A DNA stretch of 64,000 bases from an uncultured Lachnospiraceae bacterium (GCA_944381485.1 CALWLI010000003.1:20671-84670); one strand, 5' to 3'; counted from the first letter of the stretch, positions 8,767 to 17,349 are shown. The notes: generated by a model not told the origin, from the sequence alone. Translations and numbers: made by a program.

Positions 8767-9471
8767 ATGCTTAAGCAGGAGACTGTAAGGATAGATGAAG
8801 CCAAATATATATACAGAGTCAGCCATAGGATCATGGAGGGAGACTGTCAAATGGATCATGGCCCCAAGCTTGTAAAGGTGGGGCCTATAGAAGCGGATAT
8901 CTATTGCGTGACCAATGGAATGTACTATGAGTTTTTACAAGAAAGCGGCTATAGACCCTATGATAATTCGGGTTTTTTGAGACATTGGAACGCAGGCATT
9001 TACCCTGAGGGTTATGAGGACCTGCCTGTTGTCTGGGTAAGTCAGGATGATGCCAAGGCCTATGCTTCGTTTTATGGCAAGAGACTACCCACAGAAGAGG
9101 AATGGCAGTACCTTGCTGCGGGCCCTGAAAAGTTAAAATGGCCTTGGGGATATAAAAAGGACTACAGACTTTGCAATGTATTCGGAGAAGGACCTGAACC
9201 TGTAAATTCTCATCCTGAAGGAAGATCTCCATTCGGATTGTTCAACATGTGCGGCAATGTGTGGGAATACACAACAGAAAGAATAGAGGAAAAGGATGGC
9301 TCCCACAGCTTTATTACTCTTAGAGGCGGAAGCTATTATACAGCTCATTATTATTGGCATTCGGAGAGCGGTGCCATGCGCAACAGCAGCCATTTGAAGG
9401 TTCACTTAATGGGCGGAGCTATGGACAGATATGCTACAGTCGGTTTTCGCTGTGTAAAGGAGGTTATTTAG
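8767..9471 (+). CDS. Formylglycine-generating-enzyme-like (FGE-sulfatase fold) protein
   Basis: 234 aa. Fold hallmarks are LPVVWVSQDDAKAYASFYG, RLPTEEEWQYLA, NMCGNVWEYT, LRGGSYY and the terminal VGFRC. True FGE carries two copper-binding cysteines between the RGGS and GFRC motifs; this protein has none there, so it should not convert a sulfatase cysteine. No sulfatase gene is present in the window. It sits in the nup operon between rbsK and a glycoside-hydrolase-like gene, with the latter starting right after its stop. The family also includes EgtB- and PvdO-like proteins. Its reaction is unknown. Confidence 0.8.
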   Translation: MLKQETVRIDEAKYIYRVSHRIMEGDCQMDHGPKLVKVGPIEADIYCVTNGMYYEFLQESGYRPYDNSGFLRHWNAGIYPEGYEDLPVVWVSQDDAKAYASFYGKRLPTEEEWQYLAAGPEKLKWPWGYKKDYRLCNVFGEGPEPVNSHPEGRSPFGLFNMCGNVWEYTTERIEEKDGSHSFITLRGGSYYTAHYYWHSESGAMRNSSHLKVHLMGGAMDRYATVGFRCVKEVI

Positions 9472-11292
9472 ATGAATGAGGAAAAGAAATTCTCCATTGA
9501 CACAGGTAGCATTTTGTTGAAACTTGACTTTTCTAAAGAAGAACCCTTTGTTTGTCTCAAACATAAGTCTGCAGGTGTTGTATCTAACAGTAACAGGGAC
9601 TTGTTTCAGATAAAGATTTATGAGGAAATATTGGGAAGCAGAGATTTTGTTCTTGAGGAAGTCCGTATAGATGATGATCAAACAGAAAACATAATATCGG
9701 CTCACTATAAAAGAAAAGAAGATCTTCTTGAAGTAAAGGTGTTTTTTATATGGAATAAGAGAAGCAGCGCCGACAGCTCCCTTCGGATATTATATCAGGT
9801 ATATGACGGATATAAATATGGGGTAACTTATGATTCCTTTATAAGAATTCCCTTTATCTCTGAAATGGAATTTAGCGGAGACGGAAAAGACCGGTTGCTG
9901 CCTCCGGGATGCCAATTCAGAAATTCCTCAGGAAAACCTTCGATAATACCTATGTCAGGAAAGGAATTCAGTTCTGATATAAGGCTTCCCATGGTTGTAT
10001 TGGGAGAGGACAGGAGACATGGATACAGTATTACATTCCCCAATTACTCGGACCTGGAGAATGAAGGCTGTGTGCAAAATCAGAGTAAATTCTTCGCTAT
10101 GATGGATTCGGAATCCTCCGTAAGGGAGGGATTCGTAAGAATGGCTCCAGATAAGTCTTTTAATGATACTGTTGAGATTAAGCTGTGCGCTGTCGATCGA
10201 GGATGGCCTGAAGCCTTCAGCAGATACAGAGATGAGTGGAGATCTGAATACGACTTTTCAGAATACAGCAGAGAAGATCTTCAATGGATCAAGGAAACTG
10301 CGGTTCACAGCTTTTTGTTTCTTTACGGAAATGAAGGCTTTAACCACAAAGCGGGAAAATTTGATGTAAGTAAAGTCTTAAAGACCGGAAAAGAATTCGG
10401 GGGATTTGATACTGTGACATTGTGGAACCAGTATCCCAGACTCGGTGTTGACGAAAGAAATCAGTGGGATTTCCATTTGGACTTTCCGGGAGGGAAAAAT
10501 GCCCTGAAGGAAGCGGTGACCGAATTCCATAAGAATAAAGTTAAAGTACTTCTTCCGTTTATTCCTTGGGACAGAGGATATAATGAATCCACAAACAGCA
10601 TGGGAACTGAACTTGCTGAGCTGATAAGAGATACTGATGCTGACGGATATCAAATGGATACCATGTACAGCGCTCCTTTTTCATTCAGGAAAAAGCTTGA
10701 CAAAATTAAAAAGGGAGTGTTGCTTCAATCACAGTTCCATCCTGTAAAGAATCATCCTACAGAGTTTATCACCTCGTCATGGGATGAATACTGGAGCCAC
10801 AAAGCAATGCCTGAGGTAGATGTGTTCAGATTTATGCTTCCTGAACATATTGCACCTATGGTATCAAGATGGCAGCGTTTTGAAGGTAAGACGGAACTGA
10901 TCAACAGGGCAATATTCGGTGCTGCTCCTATAATTATATGGACAGACATATTCGGCCGAATTATGGACTACTCTGAAGAACAAAAGAAGAGGATATGTGA
11001 GTGGAAAGCCACATATATGAAATACAGAGAGATATTTCAAGGAAAAGCTTCTATTCCTGTTTATTATAAAGGGGACAATGGCCTGTACTGTAATCTCTTT
11101 TCGGATGGAGGACTTCAGAGTATATATTCGTTTTATAATGAAGGATGCAAAAACATTACGGATGAGATAGATTTATGGCAAGATGCATCAGAGGCTACGG
11201 TTATTATAGGAAATGGCATTTCAGAGCTTAAAGGTGATAAAATCAAGATAACATTACCTCCTGAAACCGTAGTACAAATACTGGTAAAATAG
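9472..11292 (+). CDS. Glycoside-hydrolase-like TIM-barrel protein, family uncertain
   Basis: 606 aa without a signal peptide, so cytoplasmic. Residues 1-250 appear to be a beta-sandwich. The middle part looks like a TIM barrel: TVTLWNQYPRLG, KVKVLLPFIPWDRG, DTDADGYQMDTMYSAP (an Asp-rich strand end like a catalytic nucleophile site) and FITSSWDEYWSH. The last 80 residues look like a beta domain. It resembles alpha-galactosidase-clan or DUF6259-type proteins, but I cannot assign a family with confidence. It is the last gene of the operon, before a strong terminator, so it may act on a glycoside imported along with nucleosides. Confidence 0.6.
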   Translation: MNEEKKFSIDTGSILLKLDFSKEEPFVCLKHKSAGVVSNSNRDLFQIKIYEEILGSRDFVLEEVRIDDDQTENIISAHYKRKEDLLEVKVFFIWNKRSSADSSLRILYQVYDGYKYGVTYDSFIRIPFISEMEFSGDGKDRLLPPGCQFRNSSGKPSIIPMSGKEFSSDIRLPMVVLGEDRRHGYSITFPNYSDLENEGCVQNQSKFFAMMDSESSVREGFVRMAPDKSFNDTVEIKLCAVDRGWPEAFSRYRDEWRSEYDFSEYSREDLQWIKETAVHSFLFLYGNEGFNHKAGKFDVSKVLKTGKEFGGFDTVTLWNQYPRLGVDERNQWDFHLDFPGGKNALKEAVTEFHKNKVKVLLPFIPWDRGYNESTNSMGTELAELIRDTDADGYQMDTMYSAPFSFRKKLDKIKKGVLLQSQFHPVKNHPTEFITSSWDEYWSHKAMPEVDVFRFMLPEHIAPMVSRWQRFEGKTELINRAIFGAAPIIIWTDIFGRIMDYSEEQKKRICEWKATYMKYREIFQGKASIPVYYKGDNGLYCNLFSDGGLQSIYSFYNEGCKNITDEIDLWQDASEATVIIGNGISELKGDKIKITLPPETVVQILVK

Positions 11293-11304
11293 AATTAAAA
11301 AAAG

Positions 11305-11352
11305 GCTGTTGTAACTAAAAAATCTTTTTTGTTACAACAGCTTGTTTGTTTA
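11305..11352. terminator. Bidirectional terminator between the nup operon and the desulfidase gene
   Basis: GCTGTTGTAAC (11305-11315) pairs perfectly with GTTACAACAGC (11331-11341), extended inward by A/T pairs. The plus side is followed by a T-rich tail. The minus side runs into TTTTTTT, so it serves both convergent units. Confidence 0.88.
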
Positions 11353-11364
11353 TTCGGAAATTTA

Positions 11365-11922
11365 TTATGATATTATATTAAGACATTTCTCAGGCTCCGG
11401 GGCATAGAGCGAGGTCAGCTTTACCTTATCCTCAAGGCCCTCCTCCCTAAGCATCTCTTTGAGCACATCCATAAAAATTCCGCTCTTTTTTATAAGCTTG
11501 CAGGAGGAGAGGGTATCCTCCAAGCCCTGTCTGCACTCAAAGGAACCGTACCAGTCGGCAAAACAGGTATAGTCCACGCCGCAGCTGGGACTTCCGTCTA
11601 TACCAACAATCCCTAAGACCTCAAAAAAATCTTCATTAGCAAGGTACTCCTTCAGCTGGTCTATTATTGGAGTGAGTATTTTTTTGCAGTGCTTCATGAA
11701 GAAGGTATTGTCAAACTGATTAGAGGTGTGTCCCCATCTTCTGGGCCCGTATAAGGTGAACTCAGGGCATGGAAGCTGTATTATTTGGATACCTTCGGAT
11801 ATGGCCTTATTCAAGAATTTAAGGCGAAGCTCTTCCTCGGCTTCTATTTCATCTTTATTATAAAGAACCACTTTTGAAGCTGTATTAAGGATACAGTGCG
11901 AAACAAATAATATTTTTTTCAT
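11365..11922 (-). CDS. TudS-related putative desulfidase (DUF523-like)
   Basis: 185 aa. Three cysteines in family motifs are visible: Cys10 in SHCILN, Cys52 in LPCPEF and Cys114 in GIDGSPSCG. In TudS (thiouracil desulfidase) three such cysteines hold an iron-sulfur cluster that removes sulfur from thiolated bases. The protein resembles the C. difficile CD3072-type relatives of TudS, which I recall being found beside an ECF S component of the CD3073 type, the same arrangement as here. It is divergent from the GntR/ECF operon. A role in desulfurising thio-nucleobases during salvage is inference from family and context. Confidence 0.8.
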   Translation of the reverse strand: MKKILFVSHCILNTASKVVLYNKDEIEAEEELRLKFLNKAISEGIQIIQLPCPEFTLYGPRRWGHTSNQFDNTFFMKHCKKILTPIIDQLKEYLANEDFFEVLGIVGIDGSPSCGVDYTCFADWYGSFECRQGLEDTLSSCKLIKKSGIFMDVLKEMLREEGLEDKVKLTSLYAPEPEKCLNIIS

Positions 11923-11952
11923 TGCAGGACTTTCCCCTTTCCTTTTTATTTA

Positions 11953-11981
11953 AGAATAGATTTTTAAATGTAGGAATTCAA
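11953..11981 (-). promoter_or_regulatory. Putative promoter of the TudS-related gene
   Basis: On the minus strand TTGAAT (11976-11981), a 17-nt spacer and TATTCT (11953-11958) give a reasonable sigma-A promoter about 31 nt upstream of the ATG. It abuts the large palindrome at 11989-12021. Confidence 0.5.
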
Positions 11982-11988
11982 TAGATAT

Positions 11989-12021
11989 ATTACCTAAATT
12001 TGTTCAACAAATTTAGGTAAT
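11989..12021. promoter_or_regulatory. 33-bp perfect palindrome between divergent promoters (candidate GntR operator)
   Basis: The 16-nt arms (ATTACCTAAATTTGTT at 11989-12004 and its exact complement at 12006-12021) flank a single C. The palindrome lies between the -35 boxes of the desulfidase and gntR promoters. The central TTTGTTCAACAAA has the GT...AC symmetry common in GntR/HutC sites. No T-run follows, so it is not a terminator. Confidence 0.6.
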
Positions 12022-12055
12022 TATTAATGAAAATAAGACAACCGGTAAATTTTAC

Positions 12056-12085
12056 TTGCCATTATGGGGGGTTAAAGACTATAAT
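12056..12085 (+). promoter_or_regulatory. Promoter of the gntR-ECF operon
   Basis: TTGCCA (12056-12061), an 18-nt spacer and TATAAT (12080-12085). Predicted start near 12092, leaving a 5' UTR of about 54 nt. Confidence 0.6.
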
Positions 12086-12145
12086 TTATAAATATTAATA
12101 GTTTTTTTATAAAAAATGTGATAAAAATGTGGAATATACATAAAA

Positions 12146-12898
12146 ATGAATGAGATCAACAAGACAAAACTTAAACATAATCAGCCAAAGTATATTGAGA
12201 CATACAGAGAACTGGCAAAGCTTATAGAAAAGCTTAAGCCGGGGGATAAGCTCCCTACAGAGGAGGAGCTCACCCGAAGGTTCGGTGTATCCAGAAACAC
12301 TCTCAGACAAGCCCTACAGGTTCTTCACGAGGACAAGGTCATCTATAAGAGGAAGGGTGCGGGTACCTATGTATCAGGAACACCTTATCTCAGCAGACTT
12401 GATATATCCTACTACAGTGACACAGAGACTATACTGAAGCAGCTGGGCTTTGATGTGGAGGCTGAGGAGCTGGCTATCACATTTGAGGATGCGGACTGCC
12501 TGGTAAAGGATCTGCTCAGTCCCAGTGAGTTTTCTTCAATATTTTATATTTCCAGAACTTATGTTGACAAAAAGGATCACAATATAAAGTATTGCTTTTG
12601 TGAGGACTACATTCCTGTAACTGTCGAATTAGGGATAGACGTAAATAAGACCGATAAAAAAAGCTTCATTGAGGCATATGAAAGGATAGGCAGGGCCTCG
12701 ATATGCAATATTACAGCGGTTCCTGCAGGAAAATTCTACTCTGCAAAGCTGAACATTGAGAGCAAAGATCCCGTTCTTGTTTTACAGCAGGTCGTTTTGG
12801 ACGAAACCGGCAGAAGATGCTACATCAATAAGACTTATATGAATACCAATATTACAGAGTATTCCATCTTGGTAAACAGAAGAGAAGAAAAAAGATGA
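12146..12898 (+). CDS. GntR-family (HutC-type) transcriptional regulator
   Basis: 250 aa. Residues about 13-78 are a GntR winged helix: KLIEKLKPGDKLPTEEELTR, FGVSRNTLRQALQVL and YKRKGAGTYV. Residues about 95-245 form a UTRA ligand-binding domain (FYISRTYV, DPVLVLQQVV). Such proteins are usually repressors released by a small metabolite of the pathway they control. The ATG at 12146 has only a weak ribosome site, but a stop codon just upstream leaves no alternative. It is the first gene before ECF cassette 1 and next to the 33-bp palindrome. The ligand is probably a nucleoside, ribose phosphate or nucleobase derivative (inference). Confidence 0.9.
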   Translation: MNEINKTKLKHNQPKYIETYRELAKLIEKLKPGDKLPTEEELTRRFGVSRNTLRQALQVLHEDKVIYKRKGAGTYVSGTPYLSRLDISYYSDTETILKQLGFDVEAEELAITFEDADCLVKDLLSPSEFSSIFYISRTYVDKKDHNIKYCFCEDYIPVTVELGIDVNKTDKKSFIEAYERIGRASICNITAVPAGKFYSAKLNIESKDPVLVLQQVVLDETGRRCYINKTYMNTNITEYSILVNRREEKR

Positions 12899-12985
12899 TG
12901 TGAGTACTGAATAAGTAAAAAAGTTTAGAGTTTTGATGGGGAACTTTGAACTGAAAATATATAAATAAACAAAGGAGAAAGAAGT

Positions 12986-13582
12986 ATGGAAAAGAAACAT
13001 TCAATAAAAGATGATTTTAACATGTTGGCATTATTGATCATACCTGTTGCGGTTGCTGTAAACTTCGTTGGAGGACAGTTGGCTTCACTTCTTAAGCTTC
13101 CCATGTATCTTGATACCATAGGAACAATATTTGCAGGTATGCTTTGCGGACCTTGGGTAGGCGCTGTTGCCGGTGGTCTTACCAATGTTGTTACAGGTAT
13201 AGCAAACCCTGTAAACTTTGCTTTCATACCGGTCAACATTATTGCCGGACTTGTTGTCGGCGGTCTTGCCGTTCACAACATGTTTGAAAACTGGTGGAAG
13301 GCATTTATATCAACCATAATAATGGCTGTAATTTCCATCATCGTATCAGCTCCCATAGTAGTGCTTGTTTTCGGTGGAGTTACAGGAGGCGGTACCTCAT
13401 TGATCACAGCTGCAGCTATGGCGGCAGGTGCAAATATATGGGCTGCATTCTTTGGAACAGAGGGTATCTTCACAGTTTTGGACAGAATCATATCTTGCGT
13501 TATAAGCTATCTTGTAATCAAGGTTATTCCCCCTCGTACACTTGTTAAGTTCAGGTGCGGAAGCTGCTATATAAAAAAATAA
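12986..13582 (+). CDS. ECF transporter substrate-binding (S) component, cassette 1
   Basis: 198 aa with about six membrane segments. The start has a good AAAGGAG site. The sequence has the S-component style of small residues and a conserved N-terminal core, NFVGGQLASLLKLPMYLDT, that recurs almost unchanged in the cassette 2 S component (20577). It resembles the C. difficile CD3073-type putative S component. Within the membrane it captures the substrate for the EcfT-EcfA-EcfA' module encoded directly downstream. Neighbouring uridine phosphorylase and nucleoside hydrolase suggest a nucleoside-like substrate (inference). About 100 nt separate it from the T gene. Confidence 0.87.
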   Translation: MEKKHSIKDDFNMLALLIIPVAVAVNFVGGQLASLLKLPMYLDTIGTIFAGMLCGPWVGAVAGGLTNVVTGIANPVNFAFIPVNIIAGLVVGGLAVHNMFENWWKAFISTIIMAVISIIVSAPIVVLVFGGVTGGGTSLITAAAMAAGANIWAAFFGTEGIFTVLDRIISCVISYLVIKVIPPRTLVKFRCGSCYIKK

Positions 13583-13681
13583 TAGGAAATTAAATACAGA
13601 TAGTATTCCCCATTTAATTACTCTGAATGATGACATAGGCTGTCATAAAAAGGAAATTCTTTGAAAGATAAGGTGACATCC

Positions 13682-14488
13682 ATGGAAAAAACATATACTG
13701 AAAAAATTCAAATTCATAAGAAAAATAAGCTTGCAGGACTTTATCCTTCTGTAAAGGCTCTGGTGGTCTTGCTGTACGCTATATGCTGCTTTATTTTGAG
13801 CACTGTAAAGCTTACAGAATATGAGCTGGCTTTGCTTCTTATCCCATGGTTTCTTGTGATCCCTGTATTGTGTGCGGCAAGCGGTGCCTTCAATAAGTGC
13901 TTGAAGGCATTCAGGGCTGTATCTATAGTTGCGTTGGTTATTTTTCTTGCCCAGTCCTTACTGATACCGGGCGGAGAAACTGTACTTAAACTTGGCTTTC
14001 TGAAGGTAAGAGAGCAGGGCCTTCGTACGGCAATAACCCTCAGCTTTATGGTTATGGATATTGCAGGCATATTCGTCTGGATGTTCCAAACAACTGAAAA
14101 TAAAGAATTTTCCAGAGCTTTGGAGAATTCGGGTATGAATTACAAGGCAACATATGTATTCATATCGACTCTTCAGATGATAGAAATATTGGGTAAGAAC
14201 AGCAAGACTATAATGAATGCTCAGAGAGCAAGAGGAGTTGAGACTGAGGGTAATGTCATTGTCAGAATGAAGGCCTTCTTCCCCTCATTGGTTCCTCTTG
14301 TGCTCGGAGCAGTAATAAGCTCTGAGGAGAGAGTCCTTACTCTTGAGGCCAGAGGCTTCGACGTGGCTTGTGAAAAAACACACCTTTTCAACCTGGAAAA
14401 ATCAGGGATCGAGAAGCAGGTTACATTTATTGCAGTACTGATGACAATAGTTTTACTGGTATGGAGGATTTATTTATGGATTGCGTAA
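13682..14488 (+). CDS. ecfT: ECF transporter T component (EcfT), cassette 1
   Basis: 268 aa from the ATG at 13682, which follows AAGGTGA at 5 nt. An in-frame TTG at 13661 with AAGGA upstream is an alternative start. The N-terminal half is membrane-embedded. The cytoplasmic coupling helices carry the two EcfT motifs, NAQRARGVETEGN and LEARGFDVA, whose Ala-Arg-Gly triplets dock into the two ATPases. It overlaps the first ATPase gene by 13 nt. It links the S component to ATP hydrolysis. Confidence 0.9.
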   Translation: MEKTYTEKIQIHKKNKLAGLYPSVKALVVLLYAICCFILSTVKLTEYELALLLIPWFLVIPVLCAASGAFNKCLKAFRAVSIVALVIFLAQSLLIPGGETVLKLGFLKVREQGLRTAITLSFMVMDIAGIFVWMFQTTENKEFSRALENSGMNYKATYVFISTLQMIEILGKNSKTIMNAQRARGVETEGNVIVRMKAFFPSLVPLVLGAVISSEERVLTLEARGFDVACEKTHLFNLEKSGIEKQVTFIAVLMTIVLLVWRIYLWIA

Positions 14489-15333
14489 TAGAGCTTAAAA
14501 ATGTCACATACTCATATCCTCTTACAACTGTACCTGCAATAAAGGATCTGAGTGTGAAGATAGAAAAGGGAAAGTTTTACGGAGTTATAGGAGAAAACGG
14601 TTCAGGAAAAACCACATTCTGTGCTCTTTTAAGGGGATTTGCACCGAGCTTTTATAAAGGTGATCTGAGCGGCGAGGTCCTGGTTGAAGGTAGATCCACC
14701 CTTGAATATGGGCCTGGAGAGCTGGCCTCAAAAATAGGCTTTGTATTCCAGAATCCCTTCACCCAGATAAGTGGTGTAAAGGACACTGTTTTTGAGGAGG
14801 TGGCCTACGGCTTGGAAAACTTCGGCGTGCCTGTCGATGAGATAGAAAGAAGGGTAGTAGAGGTCATGAAGCTTACGGACATTGAGTCACTGGCTGAAAA
14901 GAACCCCTTCGATCTGTCGGGAGGACAGATGCAGAGGGTTGCGCTGGCGTCAGTCCTTGTAATTGAGCCTGAAATATTGGTTATAGATGAGCCTACAAGC
15001 CAGCTTGACCCTGAAGGCACAGAGAGCGTATTTAAGATAATAAGCAAGCTCAAGGAGAAGAAGAAAACTGTCATACTCGTGGAGCACAAAATCGACCTTA
15101 TTGCGGAGTACGCTGACGAAGTACTGGTATTTAAGGACGGAAGCCTTGTGGCCGCAGGAGACAAGCAGGAGATCTTGAGCGATATGTCACTTCTTGAAAA
15201 GGGCGTGGCTCTCCCTCAGGTCGCAATACTTGGAAACACATTAAAGGAAGAAGGTATTCCTCTGAAATACATACCTGTAACTGAAAAACAGGCAGAGGAA
15301 GTCTTTTCTGAATTGATAACGGGAAAGGAGTAA
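14476..15333 (+). CDS. ecfA1: ECF transporter ATPase A1 (canonical signature), cassette 1
   Basis: 285 aa. Walker A GENGSGKTT, Q-loop FQNPFTQ, signature LSGGQMQRVALA, Walker B ILVIDEPTSQLD and H-loop VEHK are all intact. The ATG at 14476 is preferred over that at 14461 because GGAGG lies 8 nt before it. The start lies inside the ecfT coding end (13-nt overlap), so the two are coupled. It pairs with the next gene product to form the ATPase heterodimer; its intact signature completes the ATP site formed by the partner's Walker A. Confidence 0.92.
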   Translation: MDCVIELKNVTYSYPLTTVPAIKDLSVKIEKGKFYGVIGENGSGKTTFCALLRGFAPSFYKGDLSGEVLVEGRSTLEYGPGELASKIGFVFQNPFTQISGVKDTVFEEVAYGLENFGVPVDEIERRVVEVMKLTDIESLAEKNPFDLSGGQMQRVALASVLVIEPEILVIDEPTSQLDPEGTESVFKIISKLKEKKKTVILVEHKIDLIAEYADEVLVFKDGSLVAAGDKQEILSDMSLLEKGVALPQVAILGNTLKEEGIPLKYIPVTEKQAEEVFSELITGKE

Positions 15334-15337
15334 AGGA

Positions 15338-16156
15338 ATGAAGGACTTAATACTTAAAGATGTGAGCTTCTCCTATCCCGGAGGATTTTTGGCGGTGGAC
15401 AATATAAACATGACTATAAAGTCAGGTGAAAATGTCGCCATAGTCGGACAGAACGGGGCAGGAAAGACGACCACAGTTAAAATGATGAATGGGCTTTTGA
15501 GACCTACCTCAGGGGATGTGATAATAGGGGATATGAATACAAAGGACTATACTACAGCTCAGGTTTCAAGAGTTGTAGGCTATGTCTTCCAGAACCCTGA
15601 TGATCAGATATTCCACTCCACTGTTGAGAGTGAGGTACGTTTCGGACCTGAAATGGCAAAGCTTTCAAATGAGGAGGTAGACAGCAGGGTAGAGTACGCC
15701 TTAAAAATAACAGGAATGGACAAGTTTAAGGAGGAAAACCCCTATAACCTACCTCTATCAATGCGAAAATTTGTAACCATTGCCGCGGTTATAGCGATGG
15801 ATACAGATGTTTTGATATTTGATGAGCCTACAGCGGGCCAGGATCTTGAGGGAAATAAGAGACTTTCCGAGATACTTAAAGAGCTCCATGAAAAGGGAAA
15901 AACCGTAATCACTATATCTCATGATATGGAATTTGTAGCCTCTAACTTTGAGAGAGTTATAGTAATGGCTAAGAAGAAGGTAGTTACCATGGGTACGCCT
16001 GAGGAAGTATTTTGGAATTTTGAGGCTCTGGAGAAGGCTATGCTTAAGCAGCCCTATGTCAGCAGGGTATGCAGGGCCCTGGGAGCCAAAGGCGAAATCA
16101 TAAGCATGGATGAAGCGGTAAATTTTTTAAAAAGCAGGTTAAAGAGGAATGCGTAA
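15338..16156 (+). CDS. ecfA2: ECF transporter ATPase A2 with degenerate signature, cassette 1
   Basis: 272 aa. Walker A GQNGAGKTT, Q-loop FQNPDDQ, Walker B VLIFDEPTAGQD and H-loop ISHD are present. Where LSGGQ is expected, the sequence reads NLPLSMRKFVTIA, so both signature glycines are gone. The same position is altered in the paralogue at 22909 (EIPYTIRKFVTIA), so this is an inherited trait and not a sequencing error. In an ABC dimer this would disable one of two ATP sites. It begins 4 nt after A1 and overlaps the MFS gene by 8 nt. Confidence 0.92.
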   Translation: MKDLILKDVSFSYPGGFLAVDNINMTIKSGENVAIVGQNGAGKTTTVKMMNGLLRPTSGDVIIGDMNTKDYTTAQVSRVVGYVFQNPDDQIFHSTVESEVRFGPEMAKLSNEEVDSRVEYALKITGMDKFKEENPYNLPLSMRKFVTIAAVIAMDTDVLIFDEPTAGQDLEGNKRLSEILKELHEKGKTVITISHDMEFVASNFERVIVMAKKKVVTMGTPEEVFWNFEALEKAMLKQPYVSRVCRALGAKGEIISMDEAVNFLKSRLKRNA

Positions 16157-17333
16157 TACTAACTACAAATTGATTGCTTTTTTGGCGTTTGCAATGTATT
16201 TTCTCACAGGTGCGGCGTGTATGCTTGTAGGAAGCAGCCTGCCGCAGCTCGTGGAAATGTACGGAAAACCGACAGAGACAGTAGTTCTTTTAGGCTCTGC
16301 CTATGCTCTGGGAAGAGTGTCGACAGCCTATATCATGGGAAGACTGGTTGAAAAGATAGGTCCTATCAAGGTTTTGCTCTGCGGAATTATTTTTGTATCA
16401 GTTTACTTTATAGGAGTACCTTCCATACATATATTCTTTGTAGGCATGATCTCCGCCTTTTTCGGAGGAGCGGGAATGGCCACTCAGGATACAGTTTGCC
16501 CTGTGCTTCTCAGCACTGCCTTCAAGAATAACTACGCAGGCTCTCTGAGCGCGGGCCAGGCACTTTTCGGCTTGGGAAATTTCGCCACACCCTTTATTAT
16601 CGGTGTGCTGCTCTCATCAGGCACAGAGTTTTTCTATGGGTATTATCTTTTGCTTTTAATACCGATAATCATGCTGATCTGCCTTCCCTTTGTTAAGCTT
16701 GACATGTCGGATCATGCAGCTGCCAAGGAGGAGGGGGTAAAGCCTCTGTATGCAAAAAATACTAAAACAGTGATCATCGCAGCCTTTGTTATCTGCGTTG
16801 TATACAGCGCTACGGTGAATGCCATCGGCCTTTATACTTCAAGCTATGCCCTTAGCATAGGAGTCTCTGAAGCCTCATCCGCATTTATGCTTACAGCTTA
16901 CAATATAGGGTGTACAGTAGGCTCCTTTGCATTTGTGATAATTCTTAGGAAAGTAAAGGCAAGGATCGTGCTTATAGCAAACAATGTTATGGCCCTTGTG
17001 GCCATTGTTGCGGCTCTTGCCCTCAACAACGTAACAATGTATTTTATTCTCCTTTTCTGTGCAGGATTCTTTTTGGGTGTCCTCTTCAGTGTCATTGTCA
17101 CTATCGGTACCAGGATAGGTTATAAGCGTATCAGCGTGGCAAGCTCACTGATCGCAATTGCCAGCGGCTTTTCAGATATTCTGACACCCATAGTTACAGG
17201 AAGGGCAATAGCGGTATTCGGGATAGGTTTTTCCTATCTGTATGTCATTATTATGATAGTACTTTGCATAGTTGCCGGAGTAATTTTGAAGATGAATACC
17301 ACTGAGGTAAGGCCGGCAGGACCGGAGGATTAA
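16149..17333 (+). CDS. Major facilitator superfamily transporter
   Basis: 394 aa with about twelve hydrophobic segments. The MFS loop 2-3 motif region appears as GSAYALGRVSTAYIMGRLVE, followed by KIGPIKVLL. A cytoplasmic loop near residue 190 (DHAAAKEEG) divides the two halves. The start overlaps the end of ecfA2 by 8 nt, so it is in the same operon as an ECF transporter and nucleoside enzymes. It could import a second nucleoside-like substrate or export a nucleobase or base-derived waste left after cleavage (inference). The direction and substrate cannot be read from sequence. Confidence 0.85.
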   Translation: MRNTNYKLIAFLAFAMYFLTGAACMLVGSSLPQLVEMYGKPTETVVLLGSAYALGRVSTAYIMGRLVEKIGPIKVLLCGIIFVSVYFIGVPSIHIFFVGMISAFFGGAGMATQDTVCPVLLSTAFKNNYAGSLSAGQALFGLGNFATPFIIGVLLSSGTEFFYGYYLLLLIPIIMLICLPFVKLDMSDHAAAKEEGVKPLYAKNTKTVIIAAFVICVVYSATVNAIGLYTSSYALSIGVSEASSAFMLTAYNIGCTVGSFAFVIILRKVKARIVLIANNVMALVAIVAALALNNVTMYFILLFCAGFFLGVLFSVIVTIGTRIGYKRISVASSLIAIASGFSDILTPIVTGRAIAVFGIGFSYLYVIIMIVLCIVAGVILKMNTTEVRPAGPED

Positions 17334-17349
17334 ACAAGGAGGAAACACT

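Noticed and set aside
8767-9471. True formylglycine-generating enzyme
   Set aside because: The two copper-binding cysteines between the RGGS and GFRC motifs are missing and no sulfatase gene is near.
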